Of a stretch of 64,000 bases of DNA, positions 10,028 to 20,443 are shown in pieces (within the stretch, counting starts at the first letter, position 1; each line of letters opens with the position of its first letter). The position numbers and the translations under genes are program-made. This stretch comes from Rhynchopus sp. YZ270_cl-10 (taxonomy: Eukaryota; Euglenozoa; Diplonemea; Diplonemida; Diplonemidae), in assembly GCA_964035575.1 (NCBI GenBank), contig OZ037921.1, positions 578,501 through 642,500 of the forward strand. The letters are read 5' to 3'. The notes under the pieces were generated by a model that was not told the DNA's origin, ran no database searches, and saw only the letters and a program-made list of their open reading frames with translations.

Positions 10028-12574
10028 TTGCGGGTTTGCAATGCATGGGGCTGATGTCCCCCACCCCACTTCATCAAATCAAAAGCGCTGCCTCTACCCC
10101 CATTTTTGCTAAACGCCTGTCTTTCTTCCCTAAACAACCTTCACATACCCTCACAGAGGCTACACACACACCATGATATTCTGATGAGACCGAGTCCTCG
10201 TCGAGAAAGCTCGGAATACACCCAAAAATCCCTAAAAAACCACTTTTTCTGGGGGGAAAATTTTTTTTTTTACCGCCCCCCTCGAAATGAAAAACCCAAA
10301 TCCTAGAAAAAACCCTGAAAACACAGAAAAATTTGGAAGATGAACATTGTTGCTGGAACACGCTGTATTTGAAATTTGGCTTGTCTCCTTTGGCGCCGAG
10401 AAAGAAGAACAAAAGAGTTTTGCAAGCTGAACTCATGCCTCTCGTGCTTAGTCACCTTGAAAAAAGAAGGGAAAAAAATACGGTGTTTTTTTTTGTCATC
10501 CAATGATGTTCCTGAAACCACTATCAAGACATGTCAAGGACACAATATAGGCCCCTCCGGAACACCATCCAAGGATGTTTTTTTTTAAAAGAGGAGGTTT
10601 AAAACAATTATTTCATATACTTTCTTTTCTAAACGAAAAGAATGCAAAGAGGGTGCGAAAAATGTACCCTTGCTTTTTCTTTTTTTTTGGATATTTTGCA
10701 AAACAGGATCAGGCCCACGCGAACATGAACCAGGGTCTGTACTGAATGTTGGCCGAAGCCACCTTTTTTTGCTTTTTTGTTGCTCAAAAAGGGTTGAAAT
10801 ACACCCTAGTGTACCTCAAAAAATGTCTCAAAAAAAAAAAAATGCGAGCAAAGAAACTGCTGAAGACCCTTTAGAAGTTTGTGAGACGACGTCCGAACAC
10901 CTTAGTGCTTAGCCACCTTGGAAGAAGAACAATTAAAAAAAGAACACAGAAACATGAAGAGGGTGTGTGGGAGGTGTTCCGTTGGTGTACAAGAGGAGTG
11001 TGAGGAGAGTGGAGGTAGAGGAACTGCAGCTTTTCCTCGCACGTCAAGACAAAATATGTCAGATGCAATCTGAACAGAACCAACACGATAGGGCGCGTGT
11101 AAAGGTAAAGACACCCCTTGTTCAAAAAAAAAAAAAGTATTTCAACATATGCATTCAATACATTAATAGCATAGGAAGAGAAATAGAAAGAAGAAGAAAA
11201 AAAAAAAAAAGAACAGAAAAAATTATCTGAAATTTGCTCTAAGGACATAGTTGCAGTTTTCTACCTCTTGTTTTATTTTGGTTTTTTTTTGTATTAGTGT
11301 TGACACCCAAAGGTATCTGCACCTTTTTTTGTGTATAATGATTTACTTGTTTTTTTTTTTGGAGTTAGGGGGCAAAGGATAAAGAATAATAAAAAGGGTA
11401 GAGATCAAAGTTGACAAAAAAAACTTTGAAAAGACGGGTGAGCCGCACTGGACACACACACACACACACACATCTTGGGGCTATATTCTGCGCAAGAATT
11501 ACCCCTATTAGTTACACATCTGTTCCAATAACAGGGGGGGAGGAGGGAGTGGAAACAAGAAAAAAATAGTTGTTCTGAGCAGTCCAAAACAAAGAAAAAA
11601 CGGAAAAAAAAAACCCCCCATCACTGACATGCACACAAGGGACTCTGAGAAATATAAAAGTCCGAGTAGCTGTATTCGTACTTTGCTACTTCCTGCATGG
11701 TGCACAGTCGGTGATTTGCCAATGAGGTGTTGAGTAAAGCACAATATCCCCACCCCCTACTCCCGCTTACGACACATAAAATATCGGAAGTGCAACGCCT
11801 TACCGGACACCGGCGGACGCAGACATTGCCAACAAATAAATAGATGAAAAACCCGAAAGGAAAAACAGGAAGAAAAAAAAATCAAAAAAGCAAAAAAAAA
11901 AGGGGAAAAAAGAAAAAGAAAAAAAGGAAAAACAACTAACCAACGTATCTCCCCGCCTCTAACTTGCTTGTGTTTTATTTTCAAGTTTTTTAGAATTCTT
12001 CTCGCTGGGTTAGCTACAGAGTCTTCAGATGAAGTTAAAAGTTAAATATAAGATACCCTTTTCTTATATTCAACCTCCCCAGTAACACCGAAATAGAGAA
12101 AAACAGAAAGACAAAAGAAAATGTGAAGAAGACTGGACCTCCTGGTCTTCAGGGTGCAGGGAACAAAATAAAATGAACAAAATAAAAAAAAAAACAAAAA
12201 AAAACAAAAAATGTGGGAACGTTTTTTTTTTTTTTATTGGGGGAAGAGAGGGATTGGGAGGAGTTAAAACAAAAAGAATCCTCCTCCCTCAAAAAAGGGA
12301 GATAAGAAAAAATGAAAGGGGGGGAAATGAAAGCCTGATGTGGCTGATGGGGGGCAATTCGCACTTCTTGAGCACTTTTCTCCCTCATGTTGGCTTGCTG
12401 ACTGAAGGCCCAACACCCAAAAGCGACTTGCACTTATTGCGTACTTTGTGTATCCCCCCATTCAGACACACCAAAGCCGGTGTTCAGCAGATCGACATGT
12501 TCTTCTGTTGGAAAATTCGTTCAAAGATGTAGAAAATTCATGTAGTTCGTACCAAACTAGGCTGCGCTTTCGAC
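10028..12574. other. Intergenic with many short modules
   Basis: No gene is supported. Modules are seen at 10425-10462 and 10880-10916 (CTCTCGT/TTAGTCACC type), 10600-10665 (TTTCATATACTTTC type), 10728-10770 (GTACTGAATGTTGGC type), 11140-11185 (ATGCATTCAAT), 11284-11325 and 11477-11514. A (CA)n run lies at 11451-11472. The 12345-12460 segment resembles 28214-28275 (ATTCGCACTTCTTG ... CGTACTTTGTG), with about 90 bp extra in the first copy. Confidence 0.6.
11477..11514 (+). repeat. GGGG..ATTCTGCGCAAGAAT..CCCC hairpin module
   Basis: A nested hairpin with outer GGGG/CCCC and inner ATTCT/AGAAT around GCGCA. Near-identical copies are at 16851-16890 and 28943-28983; each follows a CA-rich stretch and ends TTAGTTA. 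Confidence 0.8.
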
Positions 12575-12672
12575 AGGGAAGGGGGAGGGGGAGGAGGGGA
12601 GGGGGAGGGGGAGGAGGGGAGGGGGGAGGGGGGAGGAGGGGAGGGGGGGAGGGGGGGAGGGAAGGGGAAGAC
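12575..12672 (+). repeat. Purine-only GGGGA tract
   Basis: Almost 100 bases of G and A without a pyrimidine, made of GGGGA, GGGGGA and GGAGGAGGGG units. It could form G-quadruplexes or a triplex. It is not coding: the Pro-rich frames on the other strand are an artefact of the repeat. Confidence 0.9.
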
Positions 12673-12807
12673 AGTAGACAAAAAGGGGTAAACAAGAAGA
12701 GAAAAAAAAAAACATGAAAAGTTCAAGAAGGGTTACGAGAGAGAGGGCTCCACGTAATAGTGGACATGATTTGGGGAGGGGGAGATTTAAAAAAAAAGAG
12801 AGAAAAC

Positions 12808-13190
12808 ATAGGTTTCGAACGCGCGTTCGAAAATCGAAAACGCGCAAATCCAAAATCGGAAAACGCGCACATGAAAAAAAAAAAAAAAAACGCGCAAAAA
12901 AAAAAAAAAAAAAAAAAACGCGCGTTTGAAAAGCCGGACGCGCGTAAAAAAAAAAGGGCGTTTTTTTTTTTTTTCAAACGCGCGTTCGAAAAAACCACTT
13001 TTTCGACGCGCGTTCGAAAAACCTCCCCACGTAAACATGAGGCTTCCACTTTTTCGAATGCGCGTTTTTTTTTTTTCGTTTTTCAAACGCGCGTTTTTTT
13101 TCTCGTTTTTTCCGAACGCGCGTTTTTTTTCGTTTTTCAAACGCGCACTCGAAAACGCCCAGAAAACGCGAACGCGCGTTCGAAACCTAT
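12808..13190. mobile_element. CpG palindrome-tiled TIR element
   Basis: The termini ATAGGTTTCGAACGCGCG and its inverse enclose about 380 bp tiled with CGCGCGTTCGAAA-type palindromes between A and T runs. The 8-mer GAGAAAAC flanks it at 12800-12807 and 13191-13198; the duplication may be 6 to 8 bp because the outermost C..G also pairs. No coding capacity: Arg/Phe-rich frames through it are artefacts. Confidence 0.75.
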
Positions 13191-13198
13191 GAGAAAAC

Positions 13199-13779
13199 CA
13201 GGGGGGCCGCCACCTAGCAAAGTTCTGTTGATGGTCAACAGAACTTTTTGAAAATGGAAAAAAAAAAAAAAAAAAAAAAAGTTCTGTTGAGTGGTTCAGA
13301 CCCGTTCTACTTGTCAAAAAATCTCAGGAGAAGAAGATATGGAGAGGTGAGTGCTCAAACGTCCCAAAAAAATCAAAATCGGGTGGTGAAAAAAATAAAA
13401 AAAAAGTTGCGTACCGTGCGCCTGCGGCGCAAGCAGCTCCACCACCAACGCAGTTCCATTTTATGGGAACATTTTTTTAGAAATGTTGCGTACCGTGGCT
13501 TCGCCAGGAACCTTTGGGTGTCATGACCGCTACTGATAAGAAGGCTGACACCCACTACGGCTTGTGGACGGCCACCGTAGAGTACAATGTACAGCCTGGT
13601 GAGAGGGAAAGAGCAAATGTCGTTGATTCGGAGGAACTCTGACGGGCTTGGGGAAGATGCGTCTCTCCGCCGGAGGCCACGAGAAGGAGCTTTGCAGGGG
13701 TTTTCGCGCGAAGCGCGAAAATTTTTTTTGGACCATCAACAGAACTTTTTCAAAACCCAAAATCCTGGCGGCGGGGCTG
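13199..13779. mobile_element. Non-autonomous hAT-like element
   Basis: The ends CAGGGGGGCCGCCA and, inverted, CAGCCCCGCCGCCA are flanked by an exact 8-bp duplication GAGAAAAC (13191-13198 and 13780-13787). CAG-starting TIRs with 8-bp duplications are the hAT hallmark. Inside is a second inverted pair AAAGTTCTGTTGATGGTC (13219-13236; 13731-13748) and triloop hairpins at 13418-13430, 13496-13506 and 13701-13721. Its middle (about 13410-13640) matches the middle of the element at 63198-63897, although the ends differ. No transposase frame. Confidence 0.8.
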
Positions 13780-13820
13780 GAGAAAACACAAAAAAAAAAA
13801 AAAAAAATGAGATACTTTCC

Positions 13821-14900
13821 CAGGCTATTTCCTAAATCTGAGTTTCGATTTTAGGATTTGAGATTTTGGAAATGCCGCACTTTTTTTACCGACCAAATTT
13901 TCCCGGTTGCCGCACTTTTTTTTCGCCTAAGGGGGAAGGTAGGTAGGGCACTTCTGTCTGGGAAAAAGTGACCAGGGAAAAAAATGTTGGGGTCCCGTGC
14001 TCCCAAATGTGCGAAATAAGCAAGAAATAAGCATTTTTGCACACACGTGTATAAAAAAAATCCGCCTCCGGCGGGGTTCGTTTTCGAGGATTTTCAGAGA
14101 TATCACGATATGAGGATTCCTTAAGAAACCATTGAATCTTATTCAGAATAATAGTACCTTAGAGTGTTTTTGGACACACATATGACCCCACCGTGGAGAG
14201 CAATCGGCTCGTGCAATCAAAAAAAAGCGGAGAAAAGGTACAAAAAAAAAAGTTGGGTACCGTGCGCCTGCGGCGCTTCTTGTTCCCTACCAGTTTCTAC
14301 AGGCAAACACTTGCCCCCTTTACCCTACACTGACGGATTTTGACCAAAAACAAGAACTTGTCCATTTCGGCAAATTGACCCCACCACACAACGCACGGAT
14401 TCCGGAAATGCAAATGCCGGTGTTTTCGGGCATTTTCATGTTTCAAGACGTCAGGATCAGGGAGAGAAAATTTGGTTGTGGGATTTACCTTGGCCCTCTT
14501 TACCCTACGTGGGTTTTGACCAAAACCAAGAATTTGGCCATTTCGGCAAAGTGACCCCACCACAGCGCGGGCGGATTCCGGAAATTCCAATCGCGGTATG
14601 TTTTGGAGCTGAAAACCCACTGTTTTTTTCAGGGGAAAAATTGCTTCCAAATGTCGGAATTTTCCGAATTTTCCTGAAAATGACCCTTGTTTACGAGTAT
14701 GGGTTCATATTTTGCGAAAATTTAAGTCACTAAATTTTTGTCCATTTTTCCGAATATGCCTCACCACAAGCCGGGATTGGCTCGGAAATGCAACAAAACG
14801 CCCTCTTGGGCGGAAAAAAACCTCACGAAAATGCCGCACTTTTTTTGCATTTCTTTTTCGAAATTTTGGAAAAAACGCCCCAGAGTTAGGAAATAGCCTG
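13821..14900. mobile_element. Non-autonomous hAT-like element, 1080 bp
   Basis: The termini CAGGCTATTTCCTAAATCTG and, inverted, CAGGCTATTTCCTAACTCTG differ at one base. They are flanked by the exact 8-bp duplication TACTTTCC (13813-13820 and 14901-14908). The interior holds two to three degenerate tandem copies of a 170-bp unit (14318-14440, 14490-14620, weaker at 14725-14800) with TTTACCCTAC, CCATTTCGGCAAA and CGGATTCCGGAAAT. Triloop hairpins are at 14062-14074 and 14264-14276. No coding capacity. Confidence 0.85.
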
Positions 14901-15045
14901 TACTTTCCCCACTGCCTCTTTGAACAAGAGCGGGGGGGAAAAAAAAAAGTCATGAAACACACATTGACTGGATGTTTATTTCATTTCATCTTCTTTTTTA
15001 TATTATTGCTGGTTTTTCACTTGGGTTGTTGCGTGTGGTGAAGTA

Positions 15046-16591
15046 TCAAATCTGGTAGGGCTGGTGCTGCATCACAGCGCGGAACTGTCCCGACGAGGTG
15101 CGCTCAAGTGTGGTGGACTGCGGCGTCGTCGACTCGCTGTGGAAGATGGAAAATAGTAATTTCATCATATGCAATCAATAAATTGATAGTATATGGTGAG
15201 GGATCAACAAAAATGTCCCCATCTTTCTTGGAAAATAGAAAACTAGCTAGGAAGCCAGTACCGCCGCCGCCGCCCAATCGCGTCTGGACGACGACGACCT
15301 CCATGAGCATTGCATGGAGTACCTCCGGCATCACTTAGACGCGTGTAGTATAGTGGAGTTCATCTTCGGGTGTCTACACTAAAACAACCAAGTTTTCAGA
15401 AAACGAAAAAGAAAAACCTAAGACTAATGAACCTCTCGTGCACACTATTGATAAGAAGACATTTGAAATTGTGCATTTCCCCTCCTCTGTACTACTCCTG
15501 TCCCCCTATGAGAAAATTGAGGAAATATTTGGTACATACGCAAAGCTTCCAGGGCAGCTGCTGCTGGAGGGGCTCTCATCTTTGAACTTGAATTGCTGTG
15601 GTGTGGTGGTGTGTGGTGAGGTGATCCAAAATAACAACTACAGCAACACCACCCCGCCCTGCAGATGTGTGCATACCGTGGGGGGCGTCTGGAACATCAT
15701 GACAGCGTTGCTGAGTTCGGCAGGCTTCTCGACCCTGGCGGGGAGGGTCATCTCTGTGGCCGGTTGGAGCGGTGCTGGCTGGTACGGTGCGACGTAGGTC
15801 TGTACCTGCGGCTGTGGCATCTGTACAACCAAGGGTCCCATCACAGGTGTCGAGACGATCTGGGGGATCTGCTGCACGGGCCAAGCCTGCGGCGTGGCAT
15901 CGACCGACTGCGTGCAGTACGCAGGTGAGTCCGAAGGTGTCGACGGCTGTGAGCTGGCCACGTACGCATCAGGTGCGGGCACAGCCGCCAGGGCCTTGTT
16001 CATCTGCGGCTGCATCGGGTAGTGCGGCATCTGCCTGAATGAGTTCGACGCCGAGTACATCCCCTCCGAGCTCACGATGGAGGAGCTAATGCTCACTCCA
16101 CTGCCGTTGCGCGCGAGTGGCGGGGTGCCAAGGCTGTTGCAACTGCCGCCCATGACGCATGCTGCCTCATGTTTGTACTTGCACATATCACCACGGGTGC
16201 AGGTTCCTGCCGCCCAGTCTCTGCAGGAGGGTGTGCCTCTCTTGGGCCCGGCACCGATGTGGGCGAACTTGCAGCGCTCGCCTCTGTTGCATTTGCCTGC
16301 GGAGAAGTCCTTGCAGGAGACATGCGACTTGTTGTATGCAATCTGCTCAGCGTCGGCACCTGTGGAGCGCGGCTCGCCAGAGGGCGTGGGGCCTGTGTGC
16401 GAGAAGCCGCACGACACACCACGGTTGCAGAACCCCCTTGCCCAGTGCCTGCAGACGTCTGTCGTCCTGCCCTTCTGGGGATCCTCGAAGGACCCACCCT
16501 CTGCAGGCTGGATCTCCGCCTGCACAGGGGACACCGTGGTCTGCACGAACGGCACCTGCTGGGTGATGCTCACAGGGATCATGCTGGTCAT
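15046..16591 (-). CDS. Three-CCCH zinc-finger RNA-binding protein, cis-spliced, about 333 aa
   Basis: Probable mRNA-binding regulator of the CCCH class, which in euglenozoans controls transcript stability and translation. Exon 1 is 16591 to 15677. Three fingers of the form C-x7-C-x5-C-x3-H use C47/C55/C61/H65, C93/C101/C107/H111 and C123/C131/C137/H141. The rest is Pro/Gln/Ser-rich and unstructured. The exon 1 frame meets a donor GTATGC (15676-15671), the same donor used by the V-ATPase e gene. A pyrimidine tract and CACAGCGAG at 15141-15133 provide acceptors. Using the second AG, exon 2 (15132-15046) adds 28 residues ending QHQPYQI in frame with good codon use. Reading through the donor would give only 12 unlike residues. 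The start is the first Met after a Phe-rich untranslated-looking stretch. The exact acceptor is inferred. Confidence 0.85.
15350..15398 (-). repeat. TTAGTGTAG module inside the CCCH gene intron
   Basis: The only minus-strand copy of this module seen in the window. It lies in the 544-nt intron with a CTCTCGT-type module (about 15418-15445) and the ATGCAATCAAT module (15165-15225), so most of the intron is dispersed repeat. Confidence 0.7.
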
Positions 16592-16919
16592 AGTGCTGGA
16601 ATGAACTAGAGGCCGAAGCTTTGCAATAAAACTAAAGAAACACGGATTAAAAAAGAGGCTTGTGTGTAAGAAGCTTATCCTGGAAATGATGTTGATTATT
16701 CTCACAAAACTTGACGAATATAAAAAAAAAAAATCCCCCATTTATTCGTGAAAACCACCCATGATTGAAGCTAGCAAAAAACGAGGCAGAAAAAGTTAAA
16801 GATGATCCTAAGCCTTACTTTGGGCACCTCTAAACACACATACACACTTTGGGGCCATATTCTGAGCAAGAATTACCCCTACTAGTTATCAAACACACAC
16901 ACACACACTACACCCTTCC
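16592..16919. other. Short intergenic spacer
   Basis: Between the CCCH gene start and the 3' end of the TANGO6-like gene. It contains a decayed GATCCTAAGCC module (16804-16832), a hairpin module (16851-16890) and a CA run (16893-16910). No gene. Confidence 0.7.
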
Positions 16920-19817
16920 TCAAAACGCATTATTTGGCCTAGAGAAGAGCGACTGTTCCTCCTGCTGATGAAGGTTGTGCCGGAGGTTGTTGCCTTCCTC
17001 GAGAAGCAGTCTGCAGTACTCCCCAAGGACGGGTTCTTTGCCGTGCAGATTATCTCTCGCGATTTCGAACATTTTTGGGATATATTTTTCGAGGATTACT
17101 ACAGAATCGTTGGAGAGACCTGCAAAAATGTGGTACAGAATGGACATAGCAGCTCTCCGGCACATCATAGAGTTATCTAAAGCCATGACGTCAAATGCTG
17201 TGCAGACAACCGAATCAAGCGAACCTAGCATTTCATGTGCACAGTGCAGACAGACTGTCGCGATGCTTTGCATTGCTGAGGCACGGATAAGCTCTTCTTC
17301 TGAGTGGTGACAGCGTTCGAGAAGGGCGTTTACGATGGCGCCTGCATAGCGGGTAATCCCCCCTCTCCACACGACATAGCACAGCACATCAGCAAGCTTC
17401 GCAATACGGTCCGTCTCTTGAATCACATCGTTCAGCCGGTGGTCCCGCATCTGCGTCGCCGCAGACCTCTTCTGCTTCATCCTTGCCCGTCGGACTGTGT
17501 CAGTTCCACTCCGTATTTCAGTCTTAAACGGTCGGTACCGTTCAATCACTGCGGGTACGGATTGCTCTGGAAACATTTCGCATAGCGCGGTGAGTCCTTT
17601 CCCTGCAGATAAAAAGATGTAGGATTCATCGTGCGCAAGGTATGAAGTGAAGGCGTCAAGAATTGTCGGAAAATCGCGCAAAACGGAGTCCCGATCGGCG
17701 TCCGTTTCCGCACTGCGGATAAGCTGCGTTAAAGTGAGAAGACCATGCCCGATGCGGCCGGGGTCTGAATCGGCGAGGCTGGTGAGAGCATCGTGGAGGA
17801 TTTTCTCTTGAGAGTTTTCGGTGCCTTCTGTCGCAACGACGTCTTCGTCTACGTCCTCTGGTGTACCCTTTTTTTCGTAGTTGTCCACCAGACGGGTAAC
17901 CCCAATACGGCATGTCGCTACCATCTGCGCAATCTCCGGCTCAGAACACTTCGTCTCCAACAGCGCCTCTTTGATCTGAAGCAGCTTCGAAAATTCGATC
18001 GACAACATCAGTTTGTCCGTCATTGCCAGCTCCAAGAGCGTCAATGCAGTCGTAATTGAGGACAAATTTTCCTCCTCGCGCTCCTCTTTTGCTTCGTCAG
18101 ATTCTGGTGTTGTTGGGGGCTGTTTTGCGGATTTTAAAAGGTAGAGAATTAGGTTGGCAGCTTGGCTTCCAGTTTTGAGGCAAGATGAGCCGAGTTTTTG
18201 GCAAAGAGCGAGGCAAAGCTTCAACGGAACCAATGATGCAGTTGATGACACCGAAAGGTCCTGCGATAGAAAGCTTGCGAGCAGATCTCCTGCAAGGCTT
18301 GATTCGCGTTTGGTTGCAAGATATGATAAAATCTCAACGAGACTGTCAACCCTCCTCTCCACCATGACAGCCTGTTGATCGCTATCCGCCATATTCGCAA
18401 CATTCTTCAAACTGCTCATAAACCCTTCCGTATACGCATCACCAGCATCCCTCTGATGACCATACCTTACCTCAATCCCTCCTTCAACCCCTGCATAATA
18501 ATAGAAATGGTCATAATATCTAGGCGTCGATTCGCTTAAAAAATTGTACAAAATTAGCAGCGATTTTTTTGGGTCTGACAGCAAAATTTGCGAAATAATT
18601 TCAAAGACAGCAGACCTGCAACCCATTGAAGAAGCGTACACGAATGAATAGAGATGCAATAACGGGTCTAAAAAATTGCCAAACATATCGAAGACGCTTT
18701 TGACACGGTATTCGTAAACGACACGGTGAAGCGATTCTACACAGAGAACGACGTCCCTGCCTGAGAAGATCTGCTGGTAGTGGTCGTCTAGAACAGATGA
18801 GGATTTGGAAAGCTTTTCGCAATCGAGTTCAACGGTAACAACACCCTCCCCTTTGATGCCTAGAGAGCTGTGATCGCGTCGCAAGGTCTCCACCGTTTCA
18901 CGTACAATGCAAATGAGAGGCAACCCAACGACGTTCATAATGTACTCATTAAACAGCTTTTTGTGTTTTTTCCAGAGCTCCAGAATGATCATTGGCAATG
19001 CAGTGCAAAAATGAGTCTTCTTCCAGACCTCCGCGCTGGTCCATAGTTTCAAAATCTGCGGGGAAATTCGCTTAAAAAAATCCTCTGATGAATGGCAAAA
19101 CCTCGGAATCTTCGTCACCGCCAACACCACTCTTTGATATGCAGAGAGCTCTGTCGGTGGTAGATCCGTCAATAAAGTGTCAACTAACACTAATACACCG
19201 TCCTTCTTCAGAACAAACTCCTCCATCATGTCTGCCGCAGCTTCCTTATAAAAGAACTTCTGCCCTTGAAACGGTGTCTGATGAGGGGAAATGACACTCA
19301 TCAATGCAGGAATGACATACTGTGGGTGGTATAACTCCACGATAAGCTCTAATCGCTCCGAAACAAGACGACGTTCTGCTGGAGTAAGAAATTTGCGTGC
19401 TTTTTCAATAAAAAAGTCGTTTGAATCGTCTGTTTTTTTGACCGAATTTTCCGCAGTAGTTGGCGACAATCCGTATAAACATGCGGGGGTAGCGTTGCGA
19501 TGCACCTTCAGCTTTGCAACCATTTTATCAGACTCATTTGCAGTGCTTCCCGAGGTAGGGTTGTTATAATACAAAAGATGCAAAAGCCCTCCAATTATCT
19601 CACCCATGGAACCATGAGCGGCACCGAGCCGCATATCAGGGGTAAGGGAATCCTCGATCAAAGTAAACAGCGCCCTCTCGCTGTAGACGTGCCCTCCAAT
19701 AGCAGCGTTGTGACAGTCCGTCACAATCTTCTCAATTTTCTTCGCATTCCCCAACGCGCGTTTGACTGAAGTGCTGAACTGCACATCCTCCTTTCGTTTG
19801 TCATCCTCAGCACTCAT
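16920..19817 (-). CDS. TANGO6/RTP1-like HEAT-repeat protein, 965 aa
   Basis: Members of this family (yeast Rtp1, animal TANGO6) help assemble RNA polymerase II and move it into the nucleus; TANGO6 was also found in Golgi-organisation screens. The length fits (yeast about 980, human about 1090). The C-terminal third carries both signature regions. Residues about 725-755 read DESYIFLSAGKGLTALCEMF with PAVIERYRPF, the first RTP1 C-terminal domain. Residues about 840-955 contain RASAMQSIATVCLHC, CRRAAMSILYHIFAGLS and LLEEGNNL, the second. The N-terminal part is helical and diverged. Upstream of the ATG there is a C-rich tract ending CACTCAG, a likely spliced-leader acceptor. No introns are needed. 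The family call rests on these motifs and should be robust; the cellular role is by homology. Confidence 0.8.
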   Translation of the reverse strand: MSAEDDKRKEDVQFSTSVKRALGNAKKIEKIVTDCHNAAIGGHVYSERALFTLIEDSLTPDMRLGAAHGSMGEIIGGLLHLLYYNNPTSGSTANESDKMVAKLKVHRNATPACLYGLSPTTAENSVKKTDDSNDFFIEKARKFLTPAERRLVSERLELIVELYHPQYVIPALMSVISPHQTPFQGQKFFYKEAAADMMEEFVLKKDGVLVLVDTLLTDLPPTELSAYQRVVLAVTKIPRFCHSSEDFFKRISPQILKLWTSAEVWKKTHFCTALPMIILELWKKHKKLFNEYIMNVVGLPLICIVRETVETLRRDHSSLGIKGEGVVTVELDCEKLSKSSSVLDDHYQQIFSGRDVVLCVESLHRVVYEYRVKSVFDMFGNFLDPLLHLYSFVYASSMGCRSAVFEIISQILLSDPKKSLLILYNFLSESTPRYYDHFYYYAGVEGGIEVRYGHQRDAGDAYTEGFMSSLKNVANMADSDQQAVMVERRVDSLVEILSYLATKRESSLAGDLLASFLSQDLSVSSTASLVPLKLCLALCQKLGSSCLKTGSQAANLILYLLKSAKQPPTTPESDEAKEEREEENLSSITTALTLLELAMTDKLMLSIEFSKLLQIKEALLETKCSEPEIAQMVATCRIGVTRLVDNYEKKGTPEDVDEDVVATEGTENSQEKILHDALTSLADSDPGRIGHGLLTLTQLIRSAETDADRDSVLRDFPTILDAFTSYLAHDESYIFLSAGKGLTALCEMFPEQSVPAVIERYRPFKTEIRSGTDTVRRARMKQKRSAATQMRDHRLNDVIQETDRIAKLADVLCYVVWRGGITRYAGAIVNALLERCHHSEEELIRASAMQSIATVCLHCAHEMLGSLDSVVCTAFDVMALDNSMMCRRAAMSILYHIFAGLSNDSVVILEKYIPKMFEIARDNLHGKEPVLGEYCRLLLEEGNNLRHNLHQQEEQSLFSRPNNAF

Positions 19818-20443
19818 TTCGTGTCAAAAAAAAAAGTCAAAAAACGACTATTTCATTTTCCCTGAGTGTGAATTGGAGGGGGGGGAGAGAAGAGGAGAGG
19901 AGAGGAGAGGAGAGAAAAGATAAACGGATAAAGTAGAAAAAAAAAATCTGCTATTTTTTTACTGAAGGATCTAAAAAGAGGGGGAAAAGAGAAACAGAAG
20001 AAAAAAAAAAACCTTTTAAAAAAACGTTTGGATCAGAGCTGGACAGGCTGAAATGCCTGCCCCTTTTTTAAGAAGCAAACCTTCTTATGTTCCTTTGCTA
20101 TTATTATTTTTTTTGCTCGTGCCTCCTTTCTTTTGTTTCTTTATTTTGTGAAAATTCTCTTCTGGAGGAAAACAGTAACTCTGATAGGTAAAAAAGGAAA
20201 AAAGGTTTTTTCCATTGATTGCTCAAATACCCTGTTGGAGGGGGGGTGACTGGCGACCGTATCAGAGTAACTATTTCTCCTTTTTAAGCTACGCTTGTAG
20301 GTGAAATATATGGAGAATAGCGGGGTTTGGTATCGTTGTTCAATTAGTTCACTACGTTTTATTTACTTATTTTGAAAACTTGGTTTGTATTAGTGTTGTC
20401 ACCCGAGGATGAACTCCACTATATTTTTTTTATATTTTGTTGG
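19818..20443. other. Intergenic spacer
   Basis: No gene. It contains an AGGAG run (19885-19915), T/A runs and a TTAGTGTAG-type module at 20373-20422 just before the G tract that caps the next element. Confidence 0.7.

Noticed and set aside
12448-12853. Gly/Arg-rich and Pro-rich frames
   Set aside because: They come from a GGGGA purine tract.
12713-13317. Arg/Phe/Lys-rich frames on both strands
   Set aside because: They come from CGCGCGTTCG palindromes and A/T runs of a TIR element.
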